Shown in pieces: positions 20,660 through 29,455 of a DNA stretch of 64,000 nt. The position numbers and the translations under genes are program-made. This DNA comes from Adiantum capillus-veneris. Taxonomy: Eukaryota; Streptophyta; Polypodiopsida; Polypodiales; Pteridaceae. Under the pieces are notes generated by a model. It was given only the letters and a program-made list of their open reading frames with translations, was not told the origin of the DNA and did no database searches. Where the stretch lies: assembly GCA_014529385.2 (NCBI GenBank), contig CM043942.1, forward strand, positions 51,094,774 to 51,158,773, given 5' to 3'. Position 1 is the first letter of the stretch; the number at the start of each line of letters is the position of its first letter.

Positions 20660-21352
20660 TTAAGGGTATAGGCATTTCATCCCCTCAGGTGTTACCCAGG
20701 TCGTCCCCCTATTTCCCCAAGTGTCTATGGTTGATGCTATGTGGACCCAATCCACATTGTCAGACTCAGTCATCCCAGGTAGGATATCCATATAAGGAGA
20801 ATCTTGGCCAATGTCTGTATCCTTCTTACAAGTGTAACAATATTGTAGTGGGGCCGAGTGAACTGTGGTGTCAGAGCGATGATCAATAATGGTTTTACTC
20901 CCTAAGGGGTGTACCTTACCAGTCACCAAATCCACTCTAAGGACAGAGTCTTGGAATTGCAAATAGACATGATTTTTAGACCAATCATGAACCATTTGTG
21001 CTTCCCTCATGAATGGTCGTCCTAAAATCATTTCATATGACATAAGGTGTTTAGAGAAATCCATTACAATGAACGTATGTCGTACCTTGTATCCTAGAAC
21101 TTTGATCTTAAGATCCTTGAGCATCCCCATAGGTTTGGCTATGGTACCATTTGCCATCTTTACCACAATGTTAGTAACACTGAGGCGGGGTTTTCCCATG
21201 GATTCCCAACAATCTTTTGTAACGATGCTAACTCCCGCACCACCATCAAGAATTCCCTTTATAGTTAATCCCTTGGTAGTGATGGGTAGGGTCGCATTAG
21301 ACTCGTCGCCTTCAAAATACTGCCCTAATTCGTTAATGGGTACCTCGATCAC
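20660..21352 (-). CDS. Aspartic protease of element III
   Basis: A 230-residue open frame. The N-terminal part (LGQYFEGDESNATLPI) precedes the active-site loop GILDGGAGVSIVTKDCW; the usual D-[ST]-G is D-G-G. Later come MILGRPFM and MVHDWSKNHVYLQF, matching element I (IILGRPFM, MVQDWGYDHIYL). The role is cleavage of Gag in the particle. D-G-G is unusual because the Ser/Thr normally supports the catalytic Asp, so activity is uncertain. The frame overlaps the preceding frame (21579-21349) by four bases. Confidence 0.8.
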   Translation of the reverse strand: MIEVPINELGQYFEGDESNATLPITTKGLTIKGILDGGAGVSIVTKDCWESMGKPRLSVTNIVVKMANGTIAKPMGMLKDLKIKVLGYKVRHTFIVMDFSKHLMSYEMILGRPFMREAQMVHDWSKNHVYLQFQDSVLRVDLVTGKVHPLGSKTIIDHRSDTTVHSAPLQYCYTCKKDTDIGQDSPYMDILPGMTESDNVDWVHIASTIDTWGNRGTTWVTPEGMKCLYP

Positions 21353-21579
21353 GACTCGTGTCCATCTAAGTCAAGTGATTGCACATGATTTTCCTCATCA
21401 ATCATAATCGAGTCAGGCCTATTTGGTTGCGCAAACTGCGGTAATCCCGTTCGTAGCTCTCCGTTAAGGAATGCTCGAAGTGCAAGGAATAACTCAGGAT
21501 CTCCATACAGCTTTGCTATGATCGTGGTTCGGACCTCAGAAGACATGAAGTCCACTAGTTTGGCAACATTCATTGGCAT
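21349..21579 (-). CDS. Gag-protease linker frame (element III)
   Basis: A 76-residue frame (KLVDFMSSEVRTTIIAKLYG, LRAFLNGELRTGLPQFAQP) overlaps the Gag end by about ten bases and the protease start by four. It seems to be a helical linker also present, more decayed, in element I at 3790-4212. The close overlaps suggest that Gag, linker and protease were one reading frame with recent frameshifts, or are joined by ribosomal frameshifting. I cannot tell which. Confidence 0.5.
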   Translation of the reverse strand: MPMNVAKLVDFMSSEVRTTIIAKLYGDPELFLALRAFLNGELRTGLPQFAQPNRPDSIMIDEENHVQSLDLDGHES

Positions 21580-24194
21580 TTTGCAGGGTGTAGGTCCTTG
21601 ACTAGGAACTGGTGAGGATGGAATCTCATATTCCTCAATGGGATCGGTATTCCTTCGTTAAACATCCTTTCCAACAAGAAGGGTGTATGCTCACTTTCTG
21701 ATGTCCCGTCCTCACTCCCTTCTTGGATGATACTAGATATGGCTAACGGTCTATGGTTCATGTGGGGTGGATGAACTTGCGTGGGAAACACTGTGTCATG
21801 AATTTTGACATGCATGGGTTCTGGTTCTAGTTTCCTTTGAGTCTCCTCCACTAAACCTCTTAGATGTTTCACCTGCTCAATCTCGTCTACTGGGTTTGGG
21901 TACGTCCCAATCTTCTTGTTACGATTCTTCCCTTTTTGCCCCTGCGGTTTATCTTGGGGGTCTTGGATTGGATTTGGAAACACTTGTGGTGTTTTCAGAG
22001 GCTCTCTATGGTTTTCTCTTATTCGGTTTTCATTTGGTTCCATGTTACGGTTTTCTTTGTCGGTCTTTCCCTTTGTGGTATTGGTTCTAGTCTCCATTGT
22101 CTCGATTGAATCTGAATCATCCTCGAGGTCATTCATATACACGGGGTCATCTCCTGTTCCTATGTTTGTTTTGGAACTTGGCTTTGAATTTTCCGTATTC
22201 TGCGACCTCGTCCTTCGTGTCTTCTTTTTCTTTGCTTGGATAACTGACGCGGTATCTCTCTCTTCGAGGATATGGCCTGGCCCTTGAAGCATGGACCGTG
22301 TAATCGCATAAGCGGGTGCGACGGGTGGTATTGGCGATGTCACACTAGCAATTTCGACCAAATTTAGGGGTGTGATTTTAGGCGCATTTGGGTTATAGGG
22401 GCATTGGGAAATCAAGTGATCTATGCCACAACGATTACATGTGAGTATTGGCATTGCAGACGTGCTCCCTTGATTCATTTGCATCTGTGCAGCATTCTTT
22501 TGCAGCCTAATAGGGCACTCCGCTGCCCGATGTGGTCCACCACACTCGTAGCATTGAAGAGGTGGCCTCCTAGCCTGGGTGTTGATATTTTGACCTCTGG
22601 ATGCGAGAGCAGCAGCTTGATAAACCGGCTTGACTTGCCCCCAACAATCTTCCATGTAGTATATAGGACACTCTTCCAATGTATCAAGTCCGTAGGCAAT
22701 ACTAGTGTCTATTTCCTCCTCACAGCCATCTGCATAAGCATTTGATGGCTCGCAACCCACTTGGTTCATAGGGGCGACTCTTGGATGCGGGGGCTGCGGT
22801 CCTAGCACAGGAGGTGGTAGCGGTGTAGCTTGTACAACATTTTGAGATCTAGGGACCATGTGTTGCGGTAGTTGCTCAACAGGTGGAGCAGGCATCAATA
22901 CAGGAGCTCGAGGTGCATCCGTCCAGGCTACAGGTGGTCTATTTGCCATAATACGTTTGATCATTAAACAATCCTTAGCTTGGTGACCATACCTACCACA
23001 TGCGTTGCAAGTTCCATTAAATTTTACTCTAAACGTAGGGCACTCACTAGTGCTATGTGGACCTAAGCAAATGGAACACCATTGTTGCTCCCTTCTTGGA
23101 TACATGTGACTATTTTGAGGGGGTCGATTATCCTTAAGAGACTCTTGGATTGCCTTGGTGAGGTCTATCAAGAATGTCTCAAATACCTTTGGCTCATTGG
23201 CAATGGGCTTTGCAGTCATGGGTTCATACTCAATGGCTTGTGAGCTAGTGGATCTCGTGTCAGTAGACACCCTCATGCCTGCTATCATCAAGTTGTCCTC
23301 TAATTGGATTGCATTGGCAGTGACATCTTCCCAGGTTGTGATACCTCTAATCACTAGTCCATTATAGATTCCTTCATTCCTCAACCCTCGAATGAATCGA
23401 TCAAGCAGTTGGTTATTGTTGAAGCGCTCATTTACAGGGCAACGAGAGTTTAAGTGCTTTAGACGACTAATGAAGTCCCTTACTGACTCTCCTTCCTTAC
23501 GTTCGGCCTTTTGTAGCTGAGATGCTACACCCCAAAGCACACCTTCTCGTGTGTACTCATTTAGAAACAACCTTCGAAGGGTAGGGTAGATTGTTTTCTC
23601 GTCCACCCTTAGGGTTCTATACCAATCTCCAGCCTTCCCACTTAATGTCAAGCTTAAGGCATTGCACTTAGGTAGTTCGTTGCGTTCCCCTAAGGAATCA
23701 CATACTTGTTCAAACACTTCAATGTGTTTTCTAGCATCTTCGTCCCCATTGAATTTTTGCGTGAGTTTGGCAATTTGTACTGCCTTACTTCTAGGCTCTC
23801 TATCAGATGCATGACGCATATTTTCCACGATAGATCGACCTATGGTTTGAGCAAACGCTGCCAAGTCACCTATGTGAGGAGGCAGGGCCGGTGGAGGTAC
23901 TCTTGGAATCATATGTGGGAGAGGAACGGGTACCGGTCTTGGCATATGTGTGGATGATGCAGGATATGGAACATAACCAGGCATAGGTCCACTCGGATAA
24001 GGGCTAGGGAGCGGCACTTGAGGAGCATAAGCAAGTGGTACAATTGGAGGTGTGGGGGCCATGTGTGCAGAAGGGGCTAGAGGCACATACGGTCGAGGCC
24101 CTATATTAGGTACTACGACACTAGGTAGTGGCACTGCGCTAACCGTAGATGTCATCGGTACATTCTCTGTCAGGCTTATCCCTGGAGTGAGCAC
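21570..24194 (-). CDS. Gag polyprotein of element III
   Basis: This 874-residue frame is long for Gag. Residues 1-110 are Pro-rich. Residues about 145-300 form the capsid-like domain (KFNGDEDARKHIEVFEQ, GKAGDWYRTL, RKEGESVRDFISRLKHL, LLDRFIRGLRNEGIY). Four zinc knuckles follow: CSICLGPHSTSEC at 373, CNACGRYGHQAKDC at 396 (the canonical CX2CX4HX4C), CYECGGPHRAAEC at 548 and CNRCGIDHLISQC at 586. The other three have CX2CX3HX4C spacing. The C-terminal 200 residues are charged and Asn/Thr-rich. The frame opens with GTG within a longer open stretch overlapping the frame at 25114-24176, so the true start may lie upstream. It packages element RNA. Confidence 0.8.
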   Translation of the reverse strand: MLTPGISLTENVPMTSTVSAVPLPSVVVPNIGPRPYVPLAPSAHMAPTPPIVPLAYAPQVPLPSPYPSGPMPGYVPYPASSTHMPRPVPVPLPHMIPRVPPPALPPHIGDLAAFAQTIGRSIVENMRHASDREPRSKAVQIAKLTQKFNGDEDARKHIEVFEQVCDSLGERNELPKCNALSLTLSGKAGDWYRTLRVDEKTIYPTLRRLFLNEYTREGVLWGVASQLQKAERKEGESVRDFISRLKHLNSRCPVNERFNNNQLLDRFIRGLRNEGIYNGLVIRGITTWEDVTANAIQLEDNLMIAGMRVSTDTRSTSSQAIEYEPMTAKPIANEPKVFETFLIDLTKAIQESLKDNRPPQNSHMYPRREQQWCSICLGPHSTSECPTFRVKFNGTCNACGRYGHQAKDCLMIKRIMANRPPVAWTDAPRAPVLMPAPPVEQLPQHMVPRSQNVVQATPLPPPVLGPQPPHPRVAPMNQVGCEPSNAYADGCEEEIDTSIAYGLDTLEECPIYYMEDCWGQVKPVYQAAALASRGQNINTQARRPPLQCYECGGPHRAAECPIRLQKNAAQMQMNQGSTSAMPILTCNRCGIDHLISQCPYNPNAPKITPLNLVEIASVTSPIPPVAPAYAITRSMLQGPGHILEERDTASVIQAKKKKTRRTRSQNTENSKPSSKTNIGTGDDPVYMNDLEDDSDSIETMETRTNTTKGKTDKENRNMEPNENRIRENHREPLKTPQVFPNPIQDPQDKPQGQKGKNRNKKIGTYPNPVDEIEQVKHLRGLVEETQRKLEPEPMHVKIHDTVFPTQVHPPHMNHRPLAISSIIQEGSEDGTSESEHTPFLLERMFNEGIPIPLRNMRFHPHQFLVKDLHPAKCQ

Positions 24195-25114
24195 TGTGTT
24201 TTCCTTAATAGAGGGGGTTGAGCCAAGTTAGGGAAGCTAAAGTTGTCGCTCGGAGGCTCAGATTGCATAGAGACCCCAGGTGAAATGACGTAAGATGGGT
24301 CCATGGGGCTCATTAAAGGAGTCTCCATTTGTGATAGAGTAGGCTGTTGAGCCTTGCTCGTATCCAAAAATCTCATGGGGCCATTTGAGAGTATATTTAC
24401 CCCTCGGTTTTGCCTTTCCGATTGATTAATGCCATGGATAACATTACAGATCATTTTCTGTTGATCTTCGATGCTCGTGGCACTAGAGGTGGATTGTACA
24501 ATCTCTATCCATCCTACATGGTAGGCATGGCCAGAGTGTAGATCTGTCAACACCTCAGTGTGGAGGTCGTATGTCCAATGATCATTAATGAACAATCCTT
24601 CTAGAGTCGACGTGTTAACGGTTTCTTGTGAGGTAGAAGCAATGTTGCTCCCCGTGGTTTTACTTGTCACCAACGTTACTCTAGAGGGAACTTCTGAAGG
24701 AGGCAGCTCAACAGGGCCTTCTTGGTAAGAAGTTGGCAGGATATCCACCTGGACACTCTTTGGGGGTGTGGGGTCCACGTGCGATGTGAAAGGAGAGTCC
24801 ACTTCCCCACCCCCTTCGTGTGCTTCATTTGCATCAGGTTCCGAGCGAGTAGCTCTACCTAATGTTTCCATGAAACGGCTAAACATACTAGTACTAGGCT
24901 GTGGAGCTTCGGGAGGTGCATGGCCTTCTCTCTCAGTGTTTTGGGTAGGGTATGCTTCCATGATTTCTGAGTCGGAGGAGGAATCACTAGCGGCTATTTT
25001 AGGGTCTTGGGTGGTGCTACCTTGTGTCCCCGCTGAGGGTCTAGAGCCTATCGTGGATGGGTAATGGGTGTCCGTATGAACAGAGGCACTACCAATGGGA
25101 TCGTGCTCTAACAC
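24176..25114 (-). CDS. Ser/Thr/Pro-rich frame upstream of Gag (element III)
   Basis: A 312-residue frame overlaps the start of Gag by 19 bases in another frame. It is low in hydrophobic residues (for example SDSSSDSEIMEAYPTQNTE) with one better-structured part around LEGLFINDHWTYDL and HSGHAYHVGWIEIVQ. It starts with GTG in this reading. It may be the N-terminal part of one long Gag, separated by a frameshift, or a separate ORF. Aromatic-rich structure before Gag is also seen in element I at 6311-6877, but similarity is not clear. Confidence 0.5.
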   Translation of the reverse strand: MLEHDPIGSASVHTDTHYPSTIGSRPSAGTQGSTTQDPKIAASDSSSDSEIMEAYPTQNTEREGHAPPEAPQPSTSMFSRFMETLGRATRSEPDANEAHEGGGEVDSPFTSHVDPTPPKSVQVDILPTSYQEGPVELPPSEVPSRVTLVTSKTTGSNIASTSQETVNTSTLEGLFINDHWTYDLHTEVLTDLHSGHAYHVGWIEIVQSTSSATSIEDQQKMICNVIHGINQSERQNRGVNILSNGPMRFLDTSKAQQPTLSQMETPLMSPMDPSYVISPGVSMQSEPPSDNFSFPNLAQPPLLRKTQCSLQG

Positions 25115-25912
25115 TCGTCCAGAGCGTAGTTCATATGACTTGATCCCCTAAAGTGTCAGTGAGTGCCCGTGAAGGCTGCTCACCTAGTTTTTTGGGTGTT
25201 TTTGCAACCCAAATCTTTCCTTAATTTGAATTTTTGGTCCTTTTTTGGACCCGGCTATAGAATAGAGGCGTATGATAGCTCAAAACGAGCGTCTCGGTCA
25301 GAGGGTCGTGCCGTGCTTTACAGCCCTCCGTTTGGTCACTCTATGCCCTCGGAATCCCTAAAACTGTCAATTTCCAGTAGGGAACTAGGCCCAAACTAGA
25401 AAGTCTAAGGGTGCAAGTGGGAAGAGAAAGGAGGAGAGTGGAGGACTTGCCCCACATGCTCTCATTCTCTCTTGAGGGAGTAGGGTATATATATAAGAGT
25501 GAGTCTAGTATATATCATAGGACTGAGGCCTGGGCCTGGGCCTGGGCTTGGGCTTGGGCTTGGGAAATGATCCCGATCCCGATCTATCTTTTATACAAAC
25601 CAACCCGTCCGTTTTAAAACTCACGTTTTTTATTTTCGAAAAATTTAACCTCCCCCTCACTCGCGTTTTTTTTTTTTCGGTTTTTTTTTTTCCAGGAAAA
25701 TGCAGAAATTGAAACTTGACAGAACCAGAAAATGCAGAAAATGCAAAAAACGCAAGAAATGCGAACTGTGCTGTGCAAACCAGAAAAACGCAGAAAACGC
25801 AAAAAAACAGAAATCTCCACACAACTACACACACTCATTCCCTGCCTTTCCTATGATAGAAATTGCACCACAAGAAAGCGTAAAGTGCTTAACCGAGCTT
25901 AGTGTAGGGCAT
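25115..25912 (-). other. Element III leader
   Basis: About 800 bases without a gene. It contains a hexanucleotide repeat, (GGCCTG/GGCTTG)n at 25529-25564, a T-rich tract at 25660-25692, and an A-rich repeat of CAGAAAACGCAAAAA-type units at 25698-25812. The ACGCGT palindrome of element I is absent here. Confidence 0.65.
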
Positions 25913-25930
25913 TTCCCGGCAGCTGCGCCA
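25913..25930 (-). other. Primer binding site of element III
   Basis: The minus strand reads TGGCGCAGCTGCCGGGAA, two bases from the LTR. It differs from the element I site (TGGCGCCGCTGCCGGGGA) at two positions. Confidence 0.8.
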
Positions 25931-25932
25931 AA

Positions 25933-26183
25933 AATGCGCTCCTTGCCGCACTGTCGAAGCAAGGGACTTGCCAATACACCGTGTGCGAGCCACAAATGGC
26001 TCCAAGCACACAACAAGCCTAAACTAGCAAGCTCAAGAGAGCAAAGGGTGTGTCACTCACCGCTCTACGCTCGCCTTCGTGGTGGATTCCTCGCCGCGAT
26101 GAAGAAGAAGCTGCAGTCGTGCCGCGCTCAAACCCGCTTCGCCGCCGTCGTGCCTTCGTAATGCTCGATCGCACACACACTCT

Positions 26184-26275
<92 letters not shown>

Positions 26276-26566
26276 GAGGTGAAGAAGAAGAAGATGGAGA
26301 TGGAGATGGAGCAAGAGCACTCTTCTATTGCACAAATGAGAGAATGAGTAAAAATTAGGTTTAGTTGGCTTTTATATGAGCTCACCCCATTCACACTTGG
26401 GTGCCCATGCTTAGCCAACTAATCCCTTGAATGTCCCAGTTAGAGTGCGCCTCTCATCGGCGATCACTCTTACCCTTTTCCTATTGGTCCGACAAGCCCA
26501 GTACCTGACTCTAAATAATACAACGTTTATAGATCATAGGGTGTCCGTGTGCCGTGAGGGTTAACA
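25933..26566 (-). repeat. Element III 5' LTR (634 bp)
   Basis: Matches the left LTR. The extra length is a longer CT/CA microsatellite at 26181-26274. The inner terminus reads AATGCGCTCC instead of TGTGCGCTCC, so the end dinucleotide has mutated. Confidence 0.9.
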
Positions 26567-26571
26567 ACATC
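26567..26571. repeat. Target site duplication of element III, right copy (ACATC)
   Basis: Exact match to 17725-17729. Confidence 0.92.
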
Positions 26572-27295
26572 CACCGGCCATGGAACCACTGACCCCAGTA
26601 AATCAGTAGGCCAAGTATGTGAACTCGATACTTGTGAAAAGAATCATGATTGATGATACCTCAATAGGAATCTACTACATGGATGATACAAAAGCTCACG
26701 TAAGAGTATTTTATCGCACAACGTATCCATCCATGAGTTCTTTATCCAAAACAACGATTTTGTGTGTGTATGCCGACGATGTGCCACTTCCTAATGTGAC
26801 ATTCCAAGACATACATAGGCAAAATTTTGAAGCCATACCAGAAGGTGAAGCCCAAAGTACACGTACCAAGGTTTCCCAATGATGAATAGATTTTCTACTA
26901 TAGGAAAACCACGAGTAATGCCGCAAGATTTGCAGGGTTGTCAACATGTGGGGGCATACCTAGACAAAGGTCTTCCAAACCCTTCCAGATCTAGCACCTA
27001 TAAGAAGCACATTCTAGCAACTTGGAATGCAAGAATGAAATGGTTTTTATTTGGCCATGCAAGGGCCATACCAACCACAAACACCTTATACACAGAATTT
27101 GATCCAACCACCAATAGGGTATCGACCATCTTATGTACAGTATCAAATACCAAACCAACAAAGGATGGTTTCAGAACCTCCCAAGTGCAAAAATGGGTCA
27201 AAAAAACTTTCAATGGGAATGGAGATCCCTATGAACATGTTGCTCTCTACAGGCAAGTGATAAGAGCAGAACATGTTATGAATTTCAGACCATAG
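26572..27295 (+). pseudogene. Foreign Ty3-type gag fragment, right part
   Basis: This continues the fragment at 17475-17729. After several stops a capsid-like start is visible at about 27180-27280 (VQKWVKKTFNGNGDPYEHV, YRQVIRAEHV). That matches the usual F-x-G-x-x-D-P...Y-x-Q opening of Ty3 Gag domains. At about 27297 it changes abruptly into copia RT sequence, so a further rearrangement or insertion lies there. It is strongly decayed. Confidence 0.5.
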
Positions 27296-27408
27296 TATGA
27301 GGGCCTTGGGAGCGCTCCATACAAAGCAAGACTTGTTGCAAAGGGATTTAAGCAACAACAAGGTGTGGACTTTGAAGAGATATTTACCCTTGTTGTTAAG
27401 ATGACCAC
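27296..27408 (+). pseudogene. Element V (Ty1/copia) RT, N-terminal piece
   Basis: The translation contains [20 protein letters not shown] and the following [10 protein letters not shown], the standard opening of copia RT. It breaks exactly at the ACCAC target site of element IV and resumes at 36289. Confidence 0.85.
27404..27408. repeat. Target site duplication of element IV, left copy (ACCAC)
   Basis: Repeated at 36289-36293 directly after the other LTR. The copia frame continues across the two copies. Confidence 0.93.
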
Positions 27409-29042
27409 TTTCATAAAATCTAATATCTAACCAACCCAAATGATTTTCTCATATTAAATTGATCACTTAATGTGGGAGAATAAATGGGAACAAGTGTTAA
27501 GATATAGATATGTGCTTATAGATCTATCTCAACACGGGGCCAATAGTAAAGGGGCCCAAATGGGAGATGGTCTATCAAGAGCAAGGCTAACCAATGGAGC
27601 ATAAGACCTTAGGGTTAGCTTCATTGAAGACCTCCAATAATGTGTGTAAAAGTCCTTTGACCTTAGGTAAGCTAGGGCTGAGCTTGAGGTGGGAACCCGG
27701 TCCAAGCTCGAGGTGCTTGACCTGCTTGAGGTGCTTGTCGTGCTTGAGGTGTTTGTCCTGCTTGAGGTGCTTGATTAAGGTGCTTGAGGTGCTTGAATTA
27801 CTCCATGCTTGAGGTGCTTGACTTGCCACTTGATTAAGGTGCTTGAGGTGCCTTCACATGCTTGCCTGAGATGCTTGTGGGAATACCCCCTAGTCCAAGT
27901 GCTTTGTCATGCTTGATGACTAAGGTGTTTGAGCTCCTAAAGTTAAAAGCATCCCTACAGAGAGGGGGGGCGAGCCCTTTTCCTAGGGATTAGAGAGAGA
28001 ACACACACTCACACTCACAAGGGAAGCCCCAGCTTGAAGAGGCAGCAAGGACACATGTCAGGTCCCTACCCATGTTACCTTCATGTGTTGCTTGAAGCCT
28101 ATTGGCTAGGCTTCAAAGGGGTCCAATGATAAATTACATGAATTATCTAATTGTTTTTGAATTTATCAAGTCCTCTCTCTCAAAGGGGAAAGGGGGACAC
28201 TTGTCCCAAGGCTATCCCTGTTGCTTGTAATGGCTTTTGCTTGTGATTGGCTAGGCCTGGAGGAGTCTAATGAGCTTCAAGCATGAGCTACAAGGGGGGG
28301 TCAACCCAATCAAGCTAGGGGGGTGCTTAGGGGGTATACTCACCCACACACACTCACAAACACTCTCATTGTGTACTATGCAGAGTGCAAGAGCTCCCTC
28401 TCCTTCTCCAAGCAAGTAGAGGTTGAGAGCCTACACCAACACTCTTGGCTATGGAGTGCAAATCCATCCAAGAGCCATGCTTCAATGCTTAATCTTGTCA
28501 TCTCCTTCTTCTTCATTACTATGCTATTATGTATGCTAGCAACAAGAGTATGATAAGTGAGGAACTAATTCTTTCTCCTACGAAATGTTTCTTCTTCCTC
28601 TTCCCTACCCTCATTCCCTGCTAGCTCTCTCCACCTTCGAAGGTGTTTGAGGTCTTGGGACTGAGGCTTGGTATAGTTAAAGCTTTCTTCAAGTTTAGGT
28701 TATGCTATGATGGTGATGCATGAAGCTTTCCATCTTCATTGCTTCACCTAGGTCACAAGGAACACAAAGAATGTATTGTAACAAGTCTCTCTTTATGGGA
28801 GAAATCATAATACAAATGCCTATTGGAGGGGGGACCGGCTCCACATAAATCCGGTCCTCAACTGTTGTCATGTTCTCTAAATTCTCTCTCTTGCAAAAGT
28901 AATGTCTATGCCAAGTTAACTAATTGCTATGATTATGTTGCTATCTTCAATTATGTCAACCCGCTATGCTCACAAAATCATTTCTTGAAAGTACTCTCAT
29001 TAAATTCGCTACTCTCAAATTGAATAGGCAAATTCCATTACA
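27409..29042 (+). repeat. Element IV 5' LTR
   Basis: Starts TTTCATAAAATC (the 3' LTR has TGTCATAAAATC) and ends CCATTACA. It holds the TGCTTGAGG minisatellite at about 27700-27870. Long open frames inside it are repeat artefacts. Confidence 0.92.
27700..27870. repeat. LTR minisatellite, element IV left
   Basis: Repeated GAGGTGCTTGACCTGCTT-type units of about 10 and 20 bases. One block (GATTAAGGTGCTTGAGG) is present here but shortened in the right LTR (34965-35115), so the array has changed length since insertion. Confidence 0.8.
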
Positions 29043-29043
29043 T

Positions 29044-29061
29044 TGGTATCAGAGCATTTGG
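29044..29061 (+). other. Primer binding site of element IV
   Basis: TGGTATCAGAGCATTTGG, one base after the LTR. TGGTATCAGAGC is the standard plant site complementary to initiator tRNA-Met. Confidence 0.92.
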
Positions 29062-29455
29062 TTTCTCTTTTCTTGCTTAAGAAGAGAGGTCCTTAAGTAG
29101 CCTATAAATGGTTGATGTTGTTAATTATAATAGAGTAAGTGGAACTGGGATCTAATATCGGTTTTGTTAAGCCACTATGTGGGGGATTGTGCACACCTCG
29201 GGAGCTTTGGACTTAATAATGGAGTCTTTTTAGACTTGCCTACGGCTTTACCATTATTGAGCCATAAGAAGTCCGAAAGGAGCTAGCCCTTGGCAACTCT
29301 GCTATGTTAGACCTACTCCTCTACTCTCTATAATTAACCACTTTGAGCCGTGGTGTGTAGATACTTAAGAGCCGATTTTCAAAGGCTAAGAGGAGTGGCA
29401 ACTAAGGTTTTGTATTGCCAAAGCATACACTAAGTATAAACATAAATTTTTTAAC
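29062..29455 (+). other. Element IV leader
   Basis: About 400 bases between primer site and the gag ATG, no gene. The same sequence lies in element VI at 44013-44400. Confidence 0.7.

Larger units (their letters stand above)
17730..26566 (-). mobile_element. Element III: gag-protease LTR element without RT
   Basis: It has two LTRs, exact ACATC target duplications, a TGGCGC-type primer site and a purine tract. In minus orientation: 5' LTR 26566-25933, leader to about 25115, a Ser/Thr/Pro-rich frame 25114-24176, Gag 24194-21570, protease 21352-20660, W-[IV]-P-K frame about 20625-19956, a 1.6 kb non-coding tail, and 3' LTR 18319-17730. No RT, RNase H or integrase is visible. Long intact frames and closely similar LTRs make it younger than element I. 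The shared protease, knuckle spacing, primer site and W-[IV]-P-K frame unite it with I, although LTRs and leaders differ. Confidence 0.88.

Noticed and set aside
21864-22287. Plus-strand hydrophobic frames opposite element III Gag
   Set aside because: Antisense to a long, well supported Gag frame with conserved domains.
25411-25617. Frame with WAWAWAWAW
   Set aside because: Hexanucleotide repeat read in one frame; it lies in the untranslated leader of element III on the other strand.
27587-27829. Open frames with CLRCLSCLRCL or LKHDKHLKQ repeats in family A LTRs (also at 34852-35104)
   Set aside because: They translate the LTR minisatellite. There is no conserved start, and both strands give similar artefacts.
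29044-29061. Possible tRNA gene from similarity to initiator tRNA-Met
   Set aside because: Only the 18-base complement is present, next to an LTR. It is a primer binding site.
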